From: Streptomyces sp. CGMCC 4.7035
Lineage (GTDB): Bacteria > Actinomycetota > Actinomycetes > Streptomycetales > Streptomycetaceae
Direction: 5' to 3'
Length of the DNA stretch: 64,000 nt
Assembly: GCF_031583065.1 (NCBI RefSeq)
Contig: NZ_CP134053.1
Location: 5,869,001-5,933,000 of the forward strand
Shown here: piece by piece, positions 47,185 to 55,233 of the stretch
Position numbering within the stretch: the stretch's first letter is position 1
How the letters are laid out: each line of letters starts with the position of its first letter
The notes under the pieces: generated by a model
The model's database searches: none
Told to the model about the DNA's origin: nothing
What the model saw: only the letters and a program-made list of their open reading frames with translations
Made by a program: the position numbers and the translations under genes

Positions 47185-47262
47185 AACAGGAGCGGGCCCG
47201 AGGGCGTAGCCGGCCCCCGGGCCCTGAAGATGCCGCCCATATGGGCACGCCGACACGCTTGA

Positions 47263-47370
47263 GGACCCAGGTCAGTCGTAATGTCGCCGCGTCCTGCCTT
47301 TGGACCATCGCGCATCGAGCTGCGCGAGCTGGACTTGAACCAGCATTTCGACGTCCCGGGGCCTGGGCCC
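47263..47370 (-). ncRNA. Y RNA-like tRNA mimic, copy 2
   Basis: A 108-nt RNA on the minus strand. 5' GGGCCCAGG pairs with 3' CCTGGGTCC (one G-U) to close it; a short CGTCG/CGGCG stem follows. Inside, in order: a T-arm GCTGG-TTCAAGT-CCAGC (plus 47328-47344), an acceptor-like stem TCGCGCA/TGCGCGA closed by the 6-nt loop GCTCGA (47308-47327), and a D-arm GTCC-AAAGGCA-GGAC (47291-47305) with the conserved GG. T-arm before acceptor before D-arm is the bacterial Y RNA order, not a tRNA order. No CCA end or anticodon arm. Confidence 0.78.
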
Positions 47371-47389
47371 GGTCGATCCGGCGATCGGC

Positions 47390-47541
47390 GGCGAATGCTG
47401 AGTCTGGAGCGAGAGTCTGAGATTGATCGCGGTCTGCCTCTGCCGAATTGGGCTACCGCGGCAAGGGGTTGTGCCGCGGGGAGGATTCGAACCTCCACTG
47501 GAACCGCGCAGTCACGACAAGCTTCAGCTTCAGCTTGCGCT
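47390..47541 (-). ncRNA. Y RNA-like tRNA mimic, copy 1
   Basis: About 152 nt on the minus strand. A terminal, mismatch-containing stem joins the 5' GCGCAAGCTGAAGCTG to the 3' CAGACTCAGCATTCGC. Inside: stem CGCGGT (plus 47503-47508) pairing with ACCGCG (47428-47433), a T-arm GGAGG-TTCGAAT-CCTCC (47480-47496), an acceptor-like 8-bp stem CCGCGGCA/TGCCGCGG with loop CAACCCCT (47456-47479), and a D-arm GCC...GGC with a GG-containing loop (47436-47453). The permuted T-acceptor-D order with a looped acceptor fits YrlA-type Y RNAs, which bind the Ro/Rsr protein. The stem boundaries are estimated. Confidence 0.8.
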
Positions 47542-47550
47542 CCTCGCGCA

Positions 47551-47578
47551 CCCCGGCCGTCGTGCGTTGTGGCCGGGG
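47551..47578 (-). terminator. Hairpin between the conserved protein and the Y RNA pair
   Basis: CCCCGGCC / GGCCGGGG, 8 bp with a 12-nt loop, starting about 12 nt after the stop at 47590. It could end the mRNA or mark a processing point between mRNA and the RNAs. Confidence 0.55.
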
Positions 47579-47589
47579 AGTTCTTGAGG

Positions 47590-48321
47590 CTACCCGAACA
47601 GGTAGCCGAACACGGCGTCCCCGACCCGCTGGTCGACGATGTCCACGCCGTTCGCCTCCTCACGGGCGAACTTGACGGCCTGCTGCAACTTCTCCACTCG
47701 GTCGAGGAGTTCGTTGACCCGTCGCGCGGGCAGGGCGCCGGAGAACTTCACGGTCGTCCAGTACCCGACGGGCACATCCTCGTAGTACACCTCGACCTGG
47801 GCCGGGTGCTTGTCGGTGGCCTCGGCCTTCACGTGGTTCCGGGGCACCTTCTTCGTACGCAGCGTCCGTACGGGCTCGGTCTTCCACGCGTCCGTGGACG
47901 GGTCCTGCACCCAGGACTCGGATGCGTCGAGAACCGGCAGCTTGCGGACGAAGGTGTTGAGGTCGACGAGCTGCTTCTCCAGAAAGAGCAGATACGCCAC
48001 GGGAACGTCGGCGACGAGCACGCGCCCGTCCACCTTCACATCCGCCTTGGCGGTGCAGTTGGCCCAGTCCTTGGTGGCGGTCACGTCGAACAGCCGCGTG
48101 AGGGTCGCCGCGGTCTGCCGCAGCACGTCCTCGGCCTGCACCTGGACCCGCGTGGACTCGGGCGGCAGTTGCTCGCCCTCTTCGTCCTTCGGCTGGTACG
48201 TACGCGAGATCCCGGCCAGCAACGCGGGCTTCTGCAGCCCGTGGTGAGCGGCCGTCAGGTCCTGGTGGGACTTGGACTTGATGCCCTTCTCGATTGCGAT
48301 GATCTGATTGAGTTTCGCCAC
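47590..48321 (-). CDS. Conserved protein of unknown function next to Y RNAs
   Basis: A 243-residue soluble protein I cannot place in a domain family. It begins VAKLNQIIAIEKGIKSKSHQ, continues with a helical region (EDVLRQTAATLTRLFDVTAT), a possible phosphoesterase-like or beta-rich segment (VDGRVLVADVPVAYLLFLEK), and a C-terminal helical stretch (RVNELLDRVEKLQQAVKFAR). No signal or transmembrane segment. TACGGT stands 7 nt before the GTG at 48321 with no ribosome site, so the mRNA is likely leaderless. The Y RNA-like pair follows 48 nt after the stop on the same strand, suggesting shared transcription and a role in RNA handling. Confidence 0.72.
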   Translation of the reverse strand: MAKLNQIIAIEKGIKSKSHQDLTAAHHGLQKPALLAGISRTYQPKDEEGEQLPPESTRVQVQAEDVLRQTAATLTRLFDVTATKDWANCTAKADVKVDGRVLVADVPVAYLLFLEKQLVDLNTFVRKLPVLDASESWVQDPSTDAWKTEPVRTLRTKKVPRNHVKAEATDKHPAQVEVYYEDVPVGYWTTVKFSGALPARRVNELLDRVEKLQQAVKFAREEANGVDIVDQRVGDAVFGYLFG

Positions 48322-48541
48322 GCCGGAGACCGTAGCAGCGGGCGGCCGGGGATTTCGAAGGATTATCGGTCGGTGGATCCCCGTGCACGGGAGAGGATGT
48401 CGCCCGCGACTGTGCGTCCGTCGGAATTCCACAGAGGTCACCCGAGGGGGATCCGGTGCGGCAGGCCCAGCAGGTGCTCGCCGACTTCGACGAGCGGTTG
48501 CTCGCGGTCGGCAGCTGTCGTCCTGGCTTGGTCGCGCACCA

Positions 48542-49243
48542 CTACGGTTTGGTCGGCAGCCCTGCCGTCTCCGCCGCCGTGCGCAGCACGTCCCGCAGCA
48601 TCTCGGGGGTGAGCCGTCCGGTGAAGGTGTTGCGCTGGCTGACGTGGAAGCAGCCGAAGAGTTCCACGCCCTCCAGCGACACCCGGGCACCGTGCCCGAA
48701 CGCGGGCCGGGGACGGGGCACCGTCCAGCCCACCTCGGCGAGTGCGGTCAGCGCGGCCTGCCAGCCGAAGGCGCCGAGCGCGACCACGCAGCGCAGCGAC
48801 GGCCGCAACAGCCGCAGTTCCTGCACGAGCCATGGCCGGCAGGTGTCCCGCTCCTCGGGCGTCGGCTTGTTGGCGGGCGGGGCGCAGTGCACCGGCGCGG
48901 TGACACGCACGCCGTACAGTTCGAGCCCGTCGTCGGCGGACACCGAGGTGGGCCTGGACGCCAGGCCCACGGCGTGCAGCGCCGCGTACAGCACGTCCCC
49001 GGACCGATCCCCGGTGAACATGCGCCCGGTCCTGTTTCCACCGTGGGCCGCGGGTGCGAGACCGATGACGAGCAGCCGGGCGTCCGGCGGCCCGAAACCC
49101 GGCACCGGCCGACCCCAATACGTCCAGTCGGCGAACGCGGCCCGCTTGGTACGGGCCACCTCCTCGCGCCACGCGACCAGGCGCGGACAGGCACGGCATC
49201 CCGTGATCCGCTCGTCCAGCGCGGCAAGGCTGCTCCTGTCCAT
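48542..49243 (-). CDS. Uracil-DNA glycosylase, family 5 (UdgB-like)
   Basis: A 233-residue glycosylase that removes uracil and other deaminated bases from DNA. An N-terminal 4Fe-4S cluster fits [19 protein letters not shown] plus later cysteines. Motif [21 protein letters not shown] (no catalytic Asp) and motif [15 protein letters not shown] (HxSxxN) are diagnostic for UDG family 5. The ATG at 49243 is 6 nt after TACTGT, while GGAGGT touches the start, so a leaderless mRNA is likely. A DNA-damage promoter of the uvr type is not seen. Confidence 0.9.
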   Translation of the reverse strand: MDRSSLAALDERITGCRACPRLVAWREEVARTKRAAFADWTYWGRPVPGFGPPDARLLVIGLAPAAHGGNRTGRMFTGDRSGDVLYAALHAVGLASRPTSVSADDGLELYGVRVTAPVHCAPPANKPTPEERDTCRPWLVQELRLLRPSLRCVVALGAFGWQAALTALAEVGWTVPRPRPAFGHGARVSLEGVELFGCFHVSQRNTFTGRLTPEMLRDVLRTAAETAGLPTKP

Positions 49244-49398
49244 ACCTCCACAGTAGGTCTGCGTGAACGCCGGCCGAGCCGATACGAGCAGGCCGGGACG
49301 CGAGGCGCCGGGGCGGTGACCGGTCCGCCGGGACCGTCGGCGGCCCACGCGCGGAAAAGACGTCCGGTCCACCCAGCTCGGGGAGCTAAGGTCGAGGC

Positions 49399-50109
49399 AT
49401 GGCTTCTGAAGGTGCGGACGACGAGAGGACGGGCGGGGCCGACGGGACCCGCGCGGCCGCGGCGGGCCGGGAACCCGAGGCGCGCCGGGACCGTGAGACG
49501 GACCGGCGGAACGCCGGCGCGGGCGGGCAGAGCCGTGCGTCCGACGCACCGGGCGCCGGGGACCCGCAGGCCACGGATGCGCAGACCGCGCCCGTCGAAG
49601 CGAACACCGCCGCCGCGGTCGCTGCCGCGGAGGCGGCCGGCCCGTCGAACGGCGAGACCGTGCGCCTCGACAGCTGGATCTGGTCCGTGCGGCTCGTCAA
49701 GACCCGCTCGATGGGCGCCACCGCCTGCCGGGGCGGGCATGTACGGGTGAACGGCGAGCGCGTGAAGCCCGCGTACTCCGTGCGCGTCGGCGACGAGGTG
49801 CGTCTGCGGCACGAGGGCCGGGAGCGGATCGTCGTCGTGAAGCGTCTGATCCGCAAGCGGGTCGGCGCCCCGGTGGCCGCCCAGTGCTACATCGACAACA
49901 GCCCTCCCCCACCGCCCCGCGAGGCGGTCGCCCCGGCGGGCGTCCGCGACCGCGGCATGGGCCGCCCCACCAAGCGCGACCGCCGCGAAATGGAGCGCCT
50001 CCGCGGCTTGGGAGCGCCTCCGGGCGGCGGCTTCAGCGGTCAGGGCCCGTCGACCGGTTCCGGGGGCCGGAACCGGTCGAAGGGCCAGAGCGGTTCCGGC
50101 GCGTTCTGA
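49399..50109 (+). CDS. S4-domain RNA-binding protein (Hsp15-like)
   Basis: A 236-residue protein. Residues 1-85 are Ala/Gly/acidic low complexity; 85-145 form an S4 RNA-binding domain ([55 protein letters not shown]) like Hsp15, which rescues stalled 50S-nascent-chain complexes. The last ~70 residues are basic. TAAGGT lies 6 nt before the ATG at 49399, so it is likely leaderless. A palindrome at 50050 sits in the C-terminal codons. Confidence 0.82.
   Translation: MASEGADDERTGGADGTRAAAAGREPEARRDRETDRRNAGAGGQSRASDAPGAGDPQATDAQTAPVEANTAAAVAAAEAAGPSNGETVRLDSWIWSVRLVKTRSMGATACRGGHVRVNGERVKPAYSVRVGDEVRLRHEGRERIVVVKRLIRKRVGAPVAAQCYIDNSPPPPPREAVAPAGVRDRGMGRPTKRDRREMERLRGLGAPPGGGFSGQGPSTGSGGRNRSKGQSGSGAF
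50050..50080. repeat. REP-like palindrome within the S4 gene
   Basis: TCGACCGGTTCCG-GGGGC-CGGAACCGGTCGA, a 13-bp perfect inverted repeat with a 5-nt loop, flanked by GGGCCC and GGGCC. It encodes [10 protein letters not shown]. Confidence 0.85.
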
Positions 50110-50118
50110 GCGCGGGCA

Positions 50119-50148
50119 GGCCCCCCAGCCCCCGGGGGCTGGGGGGCC
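50119..50148. terminator. Bidirectional terminator between the S4 and DoxX genes
   Basis: A perfect 30-bp GC palindrome (half-site GGCCCCCCAGCCCCC), 10 nt after the S4 stop. The inner part can open as a loop. Confidence 0.8.
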
Positions 50149-50275
50149 AGGCAGCCGGCCAGGGTATGCGCCTGGGCTGGGGAGGCCGGGTCGGCCGGGT
50201 GCGGTCGAGGATCCTGCCCCCGCGTCGAGGCCTCCCGGCCCAACCGGAACCCCTCCGCGTCGCGAACACGGTTGA

Positions 50276-50731
50276 TCACGCCCGGCGGCGCGCCATGCGC
50301 ACCAGGTCCGCTGTGCGGTGGCGGCGAGCCCAGGCGATCAAGGTCAGCGGCACGATGAGGATCAGCGGGGTCGCCGCGTGCTGACCGTCGAAGACGGTCA
50401 GCTGAACGACGAACGCGCCCACCATCAGCCCCGAGAGCGCCACCGCCGCGACCGACGACAGGACCGGTATCAACAGCGCGACCGCACCGGCCAGTTCTAG
50501 CGAACCGATGGTGTACATCCCCGTGTTCCCCCAGCCGATCCTGTCGAAGGGCTCGACGGCCGACGGATGCGCGATCAGCTTGGGCAGCGCGCTCGCGACC
50601 CCGTAGAAGAGCGCGAGCACGATCTGCAGGACCCGCAGGGAGATCTCGGCACGGCGGCTGCGGCCGCGGCCGCCGTTCACCGACGGGGAGGTGGAGGCGG
50701 CGCGGGCGACGGGGGCGGTGGTCTCGGACAT
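50276..50731 (-). CDS. DoxX-family membrane protein
   Basis: A 151-residue protein with four transmembrane helices: ISLRVLQIVLALFYGVASAL, MYTIGSLELAGAVALLIPVL, SSVAAVALSGLMVGAFVVQL and ATPLILIVPLTLIAWARRHR. DoxX proteins form membrane complexes linked to redox stress in mycobacteria, among other roles. Its exact role is unknown. The ATG at 50731 has GGAG 7 nt upstream. Confidence 0.88.
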   Translation of the reverse strand: MSETTAPVARAASTSPSVNGGRGRSRRAEISLRVLQIVLALFYGVASALPKLIAHPSAVEPFDRIGWGNTGMYTIGSLELAGAVALLIPVLSSVAAVALSGLMVGAFVVQLTVFDGQHAATPLILIVPLTLIAWARRHRTADLVRMARRRA

Positions 50732-50803
50732 GGTGGTCTCCGTGGGAAGCAGTTCCGCAGTGGTGTCACAGAGGTAGACCGGCTCCCGTCCCGCAACTCA
50801 TCG

Positions 50804-51502
50804 CTACCCGGCCGGTGTCTTCACCGCCCTCACCCACACCCTGTCCTCCGTCAGATACCGGTCCACCGTCAGCCCCGCCTCCCCGAGCGCCTCCTCGAAC
50901 TGCTCCTTGCTCAGCGGCCGCGACAGGAACGTCTGCGTCCAGGTCGCGTCCGGGAATTCGTACTCCACGCGCACCGAGTCGACCCCGTCCCCGACCGGCT
51001 CCGAGGACACGATCCGTATCGTGAAGCCGCTCGGGTCGACCCGCTCGCGCGGCACGTTCGAGTGGTAGTCCGCCCCCTCCCGCTGGATCAGCACGCACCC
51101 GCCCTCCGCCAGGTGCCGAGCGCACGTCCGCAGCAGTCCTCGCCGCACCTCGACGTCCCCGGCATGGACGAGGAACGACGCAAGCATCACCACATCGAAC
51201 GTCTCACCCAGGTGGATGTCCTCGATCGGGCCGCATATCGTGCGCGCACCGCTGACCCGCTCCAGCATCTCCGCCGACTCGTCCACCGCCGTGACCGTGA
51301 AGCCGCGCTCCAGCAGCGGATGGGTCATCCGGCCGACCCCGCTGCCCAGCTCCAGAATGTGCGCGCCCGCGGGCACGGCCGCGGCGATGATGTCCGGCTC
51401 GTCTCCGATCGGCAGTCGCGAGTAGAGCTCGACCGCGCAGCCGTCGGGGGTGATCGCGCCGGGGCCCGTTCCCTCGTATCCGTCCCGCATTTTCAGCCTC
51501 AT
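50804..51502 (-). CDS. Class I SAM-dependent methyltransferase
   Basis: A 232-residue methyltransferase. SAM motif I ILELGSGVGRMTHPLLERGF and a downstream acidic VTAVDESAEML, then the hydrophobic FDVVMLASFLVHAGD and LLRTCARHLAEGGCVLIQRE motif. The substrate cannot be told from sequence. Start ATG at 51502; an ATG four codons later is possible. Confidence 0.85.
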   Translation of the reverse strand: MRLKMRDGYEGTGPGAITPDGCAVELYSRLPIGDEPDIIAAAVPAGAHILELGSGVGRMTHPLLERGFTVTAVDESAEMLERVSGARTICGPIEDIHLGETFDVVMLASFLVHAGDVEVRRGLLRTCARHLAEGGCVLIQREGADYHSNVPRERVDPSGFTIRIVSSEPVGDGVDSVRVEYEFPDATWTQTFLSRPLSKEQFEEALGEAGLTVDRYLTEDRVWVRAVKTPAG

Positions 51503-51614
51503 GCCCGTCCAACGGACCGCCCTCAGGGGCCAGTTCCGTCATCGCGCCACCCGATCGGGTGAAACGTTCGACGGCGGAACGCACGCTCGGGATCGTCGCG
51601 GTTGCCGGGTCCGG

Positions 51615-52604
51615 TCACAGCACGAGCCAGCCGTGCCCCCCGTACCAATGTCCGCCCGCCCGCAGATGGTCCCCCACCGCCCGCTCGACACCGGTGTGCC
51701 GCGGCAGCCCCTCCGCCGGCAGCTCGGGGTCGCCGAAGACGAAGCCGACCGGTACCCCGTCGTCCGGCGTCGTCTCCACGTACGCGAGCTCGAAGCGGTC
51801 CTGGAAGCGGATGATGTTGGAGTCGGCCGGCAGATACCGCCTGAGCTGCGGATCCAGCAGCCAGGAGTGGCACACGGCGATCTCGTAGTGCTCATCGGCG
51901 TAGTGCCGGGCGAAGAACTCCCGGGCCAGCGCGAGCGACCGTTCGCAGGCGGACGGCGACAGCGGTCCGCGGAAGTCCGGTATGTGCAGACTCAGACAGG
52001 GGTCTCCGGGGCCCAGGGCCCAGCCCGCCGCCGCGACGGCCCGCCCCGTACGCTGCCCCAGCCGCGCCCGCTGGAACTGCAACCGCCCCAGCTGGAAGAT
52101 CTCCCCGTGGAAGTGCAGGGCCAGCCACCACGGGAACAGCAGTCCGCCCGTGCCGCGCCTCCTGCGGTGCACCGCCACCTGCCGCCCGAGGTCGGCGAGC
52201 GTACGCCAGGACACCACCTCAGGGACGCCGCGCTTCCGGTGGTGAGCGCGCACGTACGGAAGCGCCGCGAGGAAGACGAACACATGGAAGAACCGCCCGA
52301 GCGGCCCCGTCGATGCCGGGAACGGCGGCGGCTCCCAGCCCTTTCCGATCTCCCCCATGTCGCGCACGAACCGGGCGACGCACCGCGCCAGGAGCGTCAT
52401 CGCCTCCGCGTCCTTGCCCAGGCGGGCGCGCAGCGCGACGAGTTCGTTGATGTCCTCGTGGGGTACGGACAGGTCGAGCAAAACGTCGGGCAGCTCGTCC
52501 TCGCCGGGCAGGGCGGCCTCCACGCGCGGGTCACCCTCGTTCTCGAGGTCCCTCAGCCACTCCGCGAGCCTCGCGTCCGCCCGCAGCGCCTCCAGCAGCA
52601 TCAT
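51615..52604 (-). CDS. Acyltransferase-domain protein (DUF5596-like)
   Basis: A 329-residue protein with no signal or membrane helices. Conserved strings include GEIGKGWEPPPFPASTGPLG, VSWRTLADLGRQVAVHRR, LSLHIPDFRGPLSPSACERS, FFARHYADEHYEIAVCHSWL and DPQLRRYLPADSNIIRFQDR, matching GNAT-like acyltransferase proteins of streptomycetes. The acceptor and donor are unknown. The paired ATGs at 52604 and 52601 follow GGGGGAGGCG. Confidence 0.72.
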   Translation of the reverse strand: MMLLEALRADARLAEWLRDLENEGDPRVEAALPGEDELPDVLLDLSVPHEDINELVALRARLGKDAEAMTLLARCVARFVRDMGEIGKGWEPPPFPASTGPLGRFFHVFVFLAALPYVRAHHRKRGVPEVVSWRTLADLGRQVAVHRRRRGTGGLLFPWWLALHFHGEIFQLGRLQFQRARLGQRTGRAVAAAGWALGPGDPCLSLHIPDFRGPLSPSACERSLALAREFFARHYADEHYEIAVCHSWLLDPQLRRYLPADSNIIRFQDRFELAYVETTPDDGVPVGFVFGDPELPAEGLPRHTGVERAVGDHLRAGGHWYGGHGWLVL

Positions 52605-52713
52605 CGCCTCCCCCGTGGGTAGGACCGCTCGCCGCGGTCTTCTGATCCGGTCGCCCTCCCGTGGTGAACGTGCACCACGAAGGGTACTTATCCCGGTAGG
52701 AGAGGTGATCCCG

Positions 52714-52983
52714 ATGCGGACGGGCAGTGAACCGACAACAGCGCGCAGTGCTCTGCGGGCGCGCTTCTGGCTGAGCGTCTGGGGTCTGGTCTGGGCGACC
52801 TTCGGAACGGTCGCGTTCTCGCTCCTCGGGCGGCCTGGCTGGGCGGCCGCGTGCGGCGCCCTGTGGCTGATCATCATCGTGGACATGACCGTGATCGTGC
52901 GGCACATGCACCAGGGCCCTCACTGGCAGCCGGGCCGGGACGTCCCTCCGTACCCGCCGCCGGAACGCCGCCGCCCCCCGTAG
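52714..52983 (+). CDS. DUF6343 membrane protein
   Basis: An 89-residue protein with two transmembrane helices: ARFWLSVWGLVWATFGTVAF and ACGALWLIIIVDMTVIVRHM, then a Pro-rich cytoplasmic tail (HWQPGRDVPPYPPPERR). It fits the small DUF6343 family of streptomycetes, function unknown. The ATG at 52714 follows AGGAGAGG. Confidence 0.75.
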   Translation: MRTGSEPTTARSALRARFWLSVWGLVWATFGTVAFSLLGRPGWAAACGALWLIIIVDMTVIVRHMHQGPHWQPGRDVPPYPPPERRRPP

Positions 52984-53004
52984 CCGGCCCCCGAGCCCGG
53001 CAGG

Positions 53005-53385
53005 CTACGAGTCGAAGCGCGCCGCCTTGAGGTACTGCGGGTTGGGGTCCAGCGCGGCGGCCAGCCGGAAGTGCCGCTTGGCCTCCTCCGGCCGCGCCTG
53101 GCGCTCATAGGTGCGGGCCAGCGCGAAGTGCGCGAACGCGTTGTCCGGCTCGCGTTCCAGCACGATGCTGAACTCCAACTCGGCGGGCCGCAATTGCGCC
53201 GCGGCGAAGAAGGCACGCGCGCGCAGGAGCCGCGCGGCCGTGTTCTCGGGGTGCGCGGCTATCACGCCGTCGAGCAGCTTCACCGCGCCACGCGGGTCCC
53301 GCGCGGCGAGCAGCTGCTCCGCGGCGCGGAAGTCGATGACATGCGTCTCCGGAGTACGTCCGGTCGGATCGCTGGTCTCGGGCAC
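53005..53385 (-). CDS. Tetratricopeptide-repeat protein
   Basis: A 126-residue protein composed of about three TPR helical pairs: EQLLAARDPRGAVKLLDGVI, RARAFFAAAQLRPAELEFSI, and FAHFALARTYERQARPEEAK to LAAALDPNPQYLKA. A protein-interaction scaffold; its partner is unknown. GTG at 53385 after GAAGGA. It lies between the DUF6343 and coaE genes. Confidence 0.88.
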   Translation of the reverse strand: MPETSDPTGRTPETHVIDFRAAEQLLAARDPRGAVKLLDGVIAAHPENTAARLLRARAFFAAAQLRPAELEFSIVLEREPDNAFAHFALARTYERQARPEEAKRHFRLAAALDPNPQYLKAARFDS

Positions 53386-53435
53386 TCCAGAGTCCTTCCC
53401 TCAGTGAACCGGTTCAACGCCCCCAGTGGCGACCG

Positions 53436-54044
53436 CTATTCCTGTGAGCTCTGCGCCCTGCGTACGAGATCCGCCCATACGTCCCTTACGCTCCGCCGCA
53501 GCTGCTCCAGGGGAACGTCGTTGTCGATGACGATGTCCGCGATCTCCAGGCGCTTCTCGCGTGTCGCCTGGGCGGCCATGCGCGCGCGTGCGTCCTCCTC
53601 GCTCATGCCGCGCAGGCGGACGAGCCGGTCGAGCTGGGTGGCGGGGCCGGCATCGACGACGACCACCACGTGGTAGAGCGGGGCGAGTCCGTTCTCCGCG
53701 AGGAGGGGGACGTCGTGGACGACCACGGCGTCCTCGGCGGCGGCGGTCTCGAGTTCGCGGGAGCGGACGCCGACCAGGGGGTGCACGATCGCGTTCAGGA
53801 CGGCGAGCTTCTGGGGGTCGGCGAAGACGACGGAGCCCAGCTTGGGGCGGTCCAGGCTGCCGTCCGGGGTGAGGACGTCCTCCCCGAAGGCTTCTACGAC
53901 CGCCGCGAGCCCTGGCGTGCCGGGCTCGACGACCTCACGCGCGATGCGGTCCGCGTCGATCAGCACGGCCCCGCACTCCACGAGCAGCCGTGACACCTCG
54001 CTCTTGCCGGCACCGATACCGCCGGTCAGCCCCACCTTCAACAT
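53436..54044 (-). CDS. coaE: Dephospho-CoA kinase
   Basis: Last enzyme of CoA biosynthesis: phosphorylates the ribose 3'-OH of dephospho-CoA with ATP. 202 residues. P-loop [17 protein letters not shown] at the N-terminus, [17 protein letters not shown] with catalytic Asp, [12 protein letters not shown] and [21 protein letters not shown], all as in other bacterial CoaE. The ATG at 54044 is 7 nt after TAGGCT with no ribosome site, so leaderless. That -10 is paired with a DNA-damage-type upstream element. Actinobacteria often keep coaE beside rpsA and uvrB. Confidence 0.95.
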   Translation of the reverse strand: MLKVGLTGGIGAGKSEVSRLLVECGAVLIDADRIAREVVEPGTPGLAAVVEAFGEDVLTPDGSLDRPKLGSVVFADPQKLAVLNAIVHPLVGVRSRELETAAAEDAVVVHDVPLLAENGLAPLYHVVVVVDAGPATQLDRLVRLRGMSEEDARARMAAQATREKRLEIADIVIDNDVPLEQLRRSVRDVWADLVRRAQSSQE

Positions 54045-54051
54045 GACGGGA

Positions 54052-54074
54052 AGCCTACGGCCTGCCACTGACAC
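54052..54074 (-). promoter_or_regulatory. RecA-NDp-type (PafBC) promoter candidate of coaE
   Basis: Minus strand GTGTCAGTG, 8 nt (GCAGGCCG), TAGGCT, 7 nt, ATG. All of tTGTCRgtg except the weakly conserved first T is matched, with exact spacing. The element lies within a 9-bp stem hairpin (GCCTGCCAC/GTGGCAGGC, 54060-54087) that may also end the upstream PAC2 gene. Confidence 0.68.
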
Positions 54075-54095
54075 CGCGGTGGCAGGCCCATGCGC

Positions 54096-55034
54096 TCAGC
54101 CCTCGCCCTCGCGTTCGGCCAGGAAGCGCTCGAATTCCTGCCCGATCTCGTCCGCGGACGGGATCTCCACGGGCTCGGCGAGCATGTTGCCACGCGTCTC
54201 GGCGCCCGCGGCGGCGTCGTACTGGTGTTCAAGGCCCTGTACGAGCGAGACGAGTTCCTCGTCCCCCTCCTGGATCTGCCGGTCGATCTCCGTCTGCGTG
54301 CGGTGCGCCTCCGTGCGCAGGGCGTGTGCCACGCCCGGCAGTACGAGTCCCGTCGCGGCCGTGATGGCCTCCAGGACGGTCAGTGCGGCATCCGGGTACG
54401 CGGAGCGGGCGATGTAGTGCGGGACGTGCGCGGCAACGCCCAGGACGTCGTGTCCGGCCTCCATGAGCCGGTACTCGACCAGGGCCTCCGCGCTGCCGGG
54501 GACCTGCGCCTCCTCGAAGGGGCTGCGGTGGCCCGGAACGAGGTCGGAGCGGTTGCCGTGCGGGGTGAGACCCACGGGGCGGGTGTGCGGCACACCCATG
54601 GGGATGCCGTGGAAGTTCACGGACAGGCGGACGCCGAGCCGCTCCACGATCTGCCGGACGGCCGCCGCGAAGCGCTCCCACTCCACGTCCGGCTCGGGCC
54701 CGGACAGGAGCAGGAAGGGCGCCCCGGTGGTGTCCTGGACGAGGCGCACCTCGATCGTGGGCTCCTCGTAATCGGTCCAGCGATCGCGCTTGAAGGCGAG
54801 CAGCGGGCGGCGGGCACGGTAGTCCACGAGCCGGTCGTGGTCGAAGCGCGCCACGACCTGGTGGGGCAGTGAGTCGAGGAGCCGGTCGACGATCTGGTCG
54901 CCCGTTTCTCCCGCGTCGATGTATCCGTCGAAGTGGTAGAGCATGACCAGACCGGCCGACTCCTGGGCGAGCGCCATGTCGACGATGGCCAGGCCCTTCG
55001 GCTCCCATGCGTACAAACCCTGCGGATCAAGCAC
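54096..55034 (-). CDS. PAC2-family protein (proteasome-assembly-chaperone-like)
   Basis: A 312-residue protein of the PAC2 domain, found in actinomycetes and related to proteasome assembly chaperone 2. N-terminal [18 protein letters not shown] region ([20 protein letters not shown]), [20 protein letters not shown] and a C-terminal acidic tail. Role in the bacterial proteasome is unproven. GTG at 55034 is preceded by AAGGAGGAGCGG. It runs in the direction of coaE with a short gap. Confidence 0.85.
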   Translation of the reverse strand: MLDPQGLYAWEPKGLAIVDMALAQESAGLVMLYHFDGYIDAGETGDQIVDRLLDSLPHQVVARFDHDRLVDYRARRPLLAFKRDRWTDYEEPTIEVRLVQDTTGAPFLLLSGPEPDVEWERFAAAVRQIVERLGVRLSVNFHGIPMGVPHTRPVGLTPHGNRSDLVPGHRSPFEEAQVPGSAEALVEYRLMEAGHDVLGVAAHVPHYIARSAYPDAALTVLEAITAATGLVLPGVAHALRTEAHRTQTEIDRQIQEGDEELVSLVQGLEHQYDAAAGAETRGNMLAEPVEIPSADEIGQEFERFLAEREGEG

Positions 55035-55170
55035 TTGGACCGCTCCTCCTTGTGTTCGTACTGCACAACGCCGTTGTGGGGCAGGGTCATTCCCGGCCCG
55101 CGGCCCGACTACCCGCTTGTCGGTGACTTTTCAGCCTCGCAGGGACGCCGGGCAGCGCCGCACCCACACA

Positions 55171-55206
55171 CTGAGGGCCCGCACCCCAGGGGGTGCGGGC
55201 CCTCAG
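55171..55206 (-). terminator. rpsA terminator
   Basis: A 17-bp perfect stem (CTGAGGGCCCGCACCCC and its complement) with a 2-nt centre, 28 nt after the rpsA stop. Confidence 0.88.
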
Positions 55207-55233
55207 TCAGCGGCTAAGCCTCAGCGGCAGCGA

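Noticed and set aside
47263..47541. Ordinary or split tRNA genes at the T-loop sequences
   Set aside because: The T-arm precedes the D-arm in both units, the acceptor-like stem is closed by a 6-8 nt loop, and no anticodon loop exists between the halves.
48456..48541. A short plus-strand frame starting VRQAQQVLADFDERLLAV
   Set aside because: It has a passable ribosome site, but the frame runs into the antisense of the UDG gene and I cannot recognise the peptide; it may be a gene scrap.
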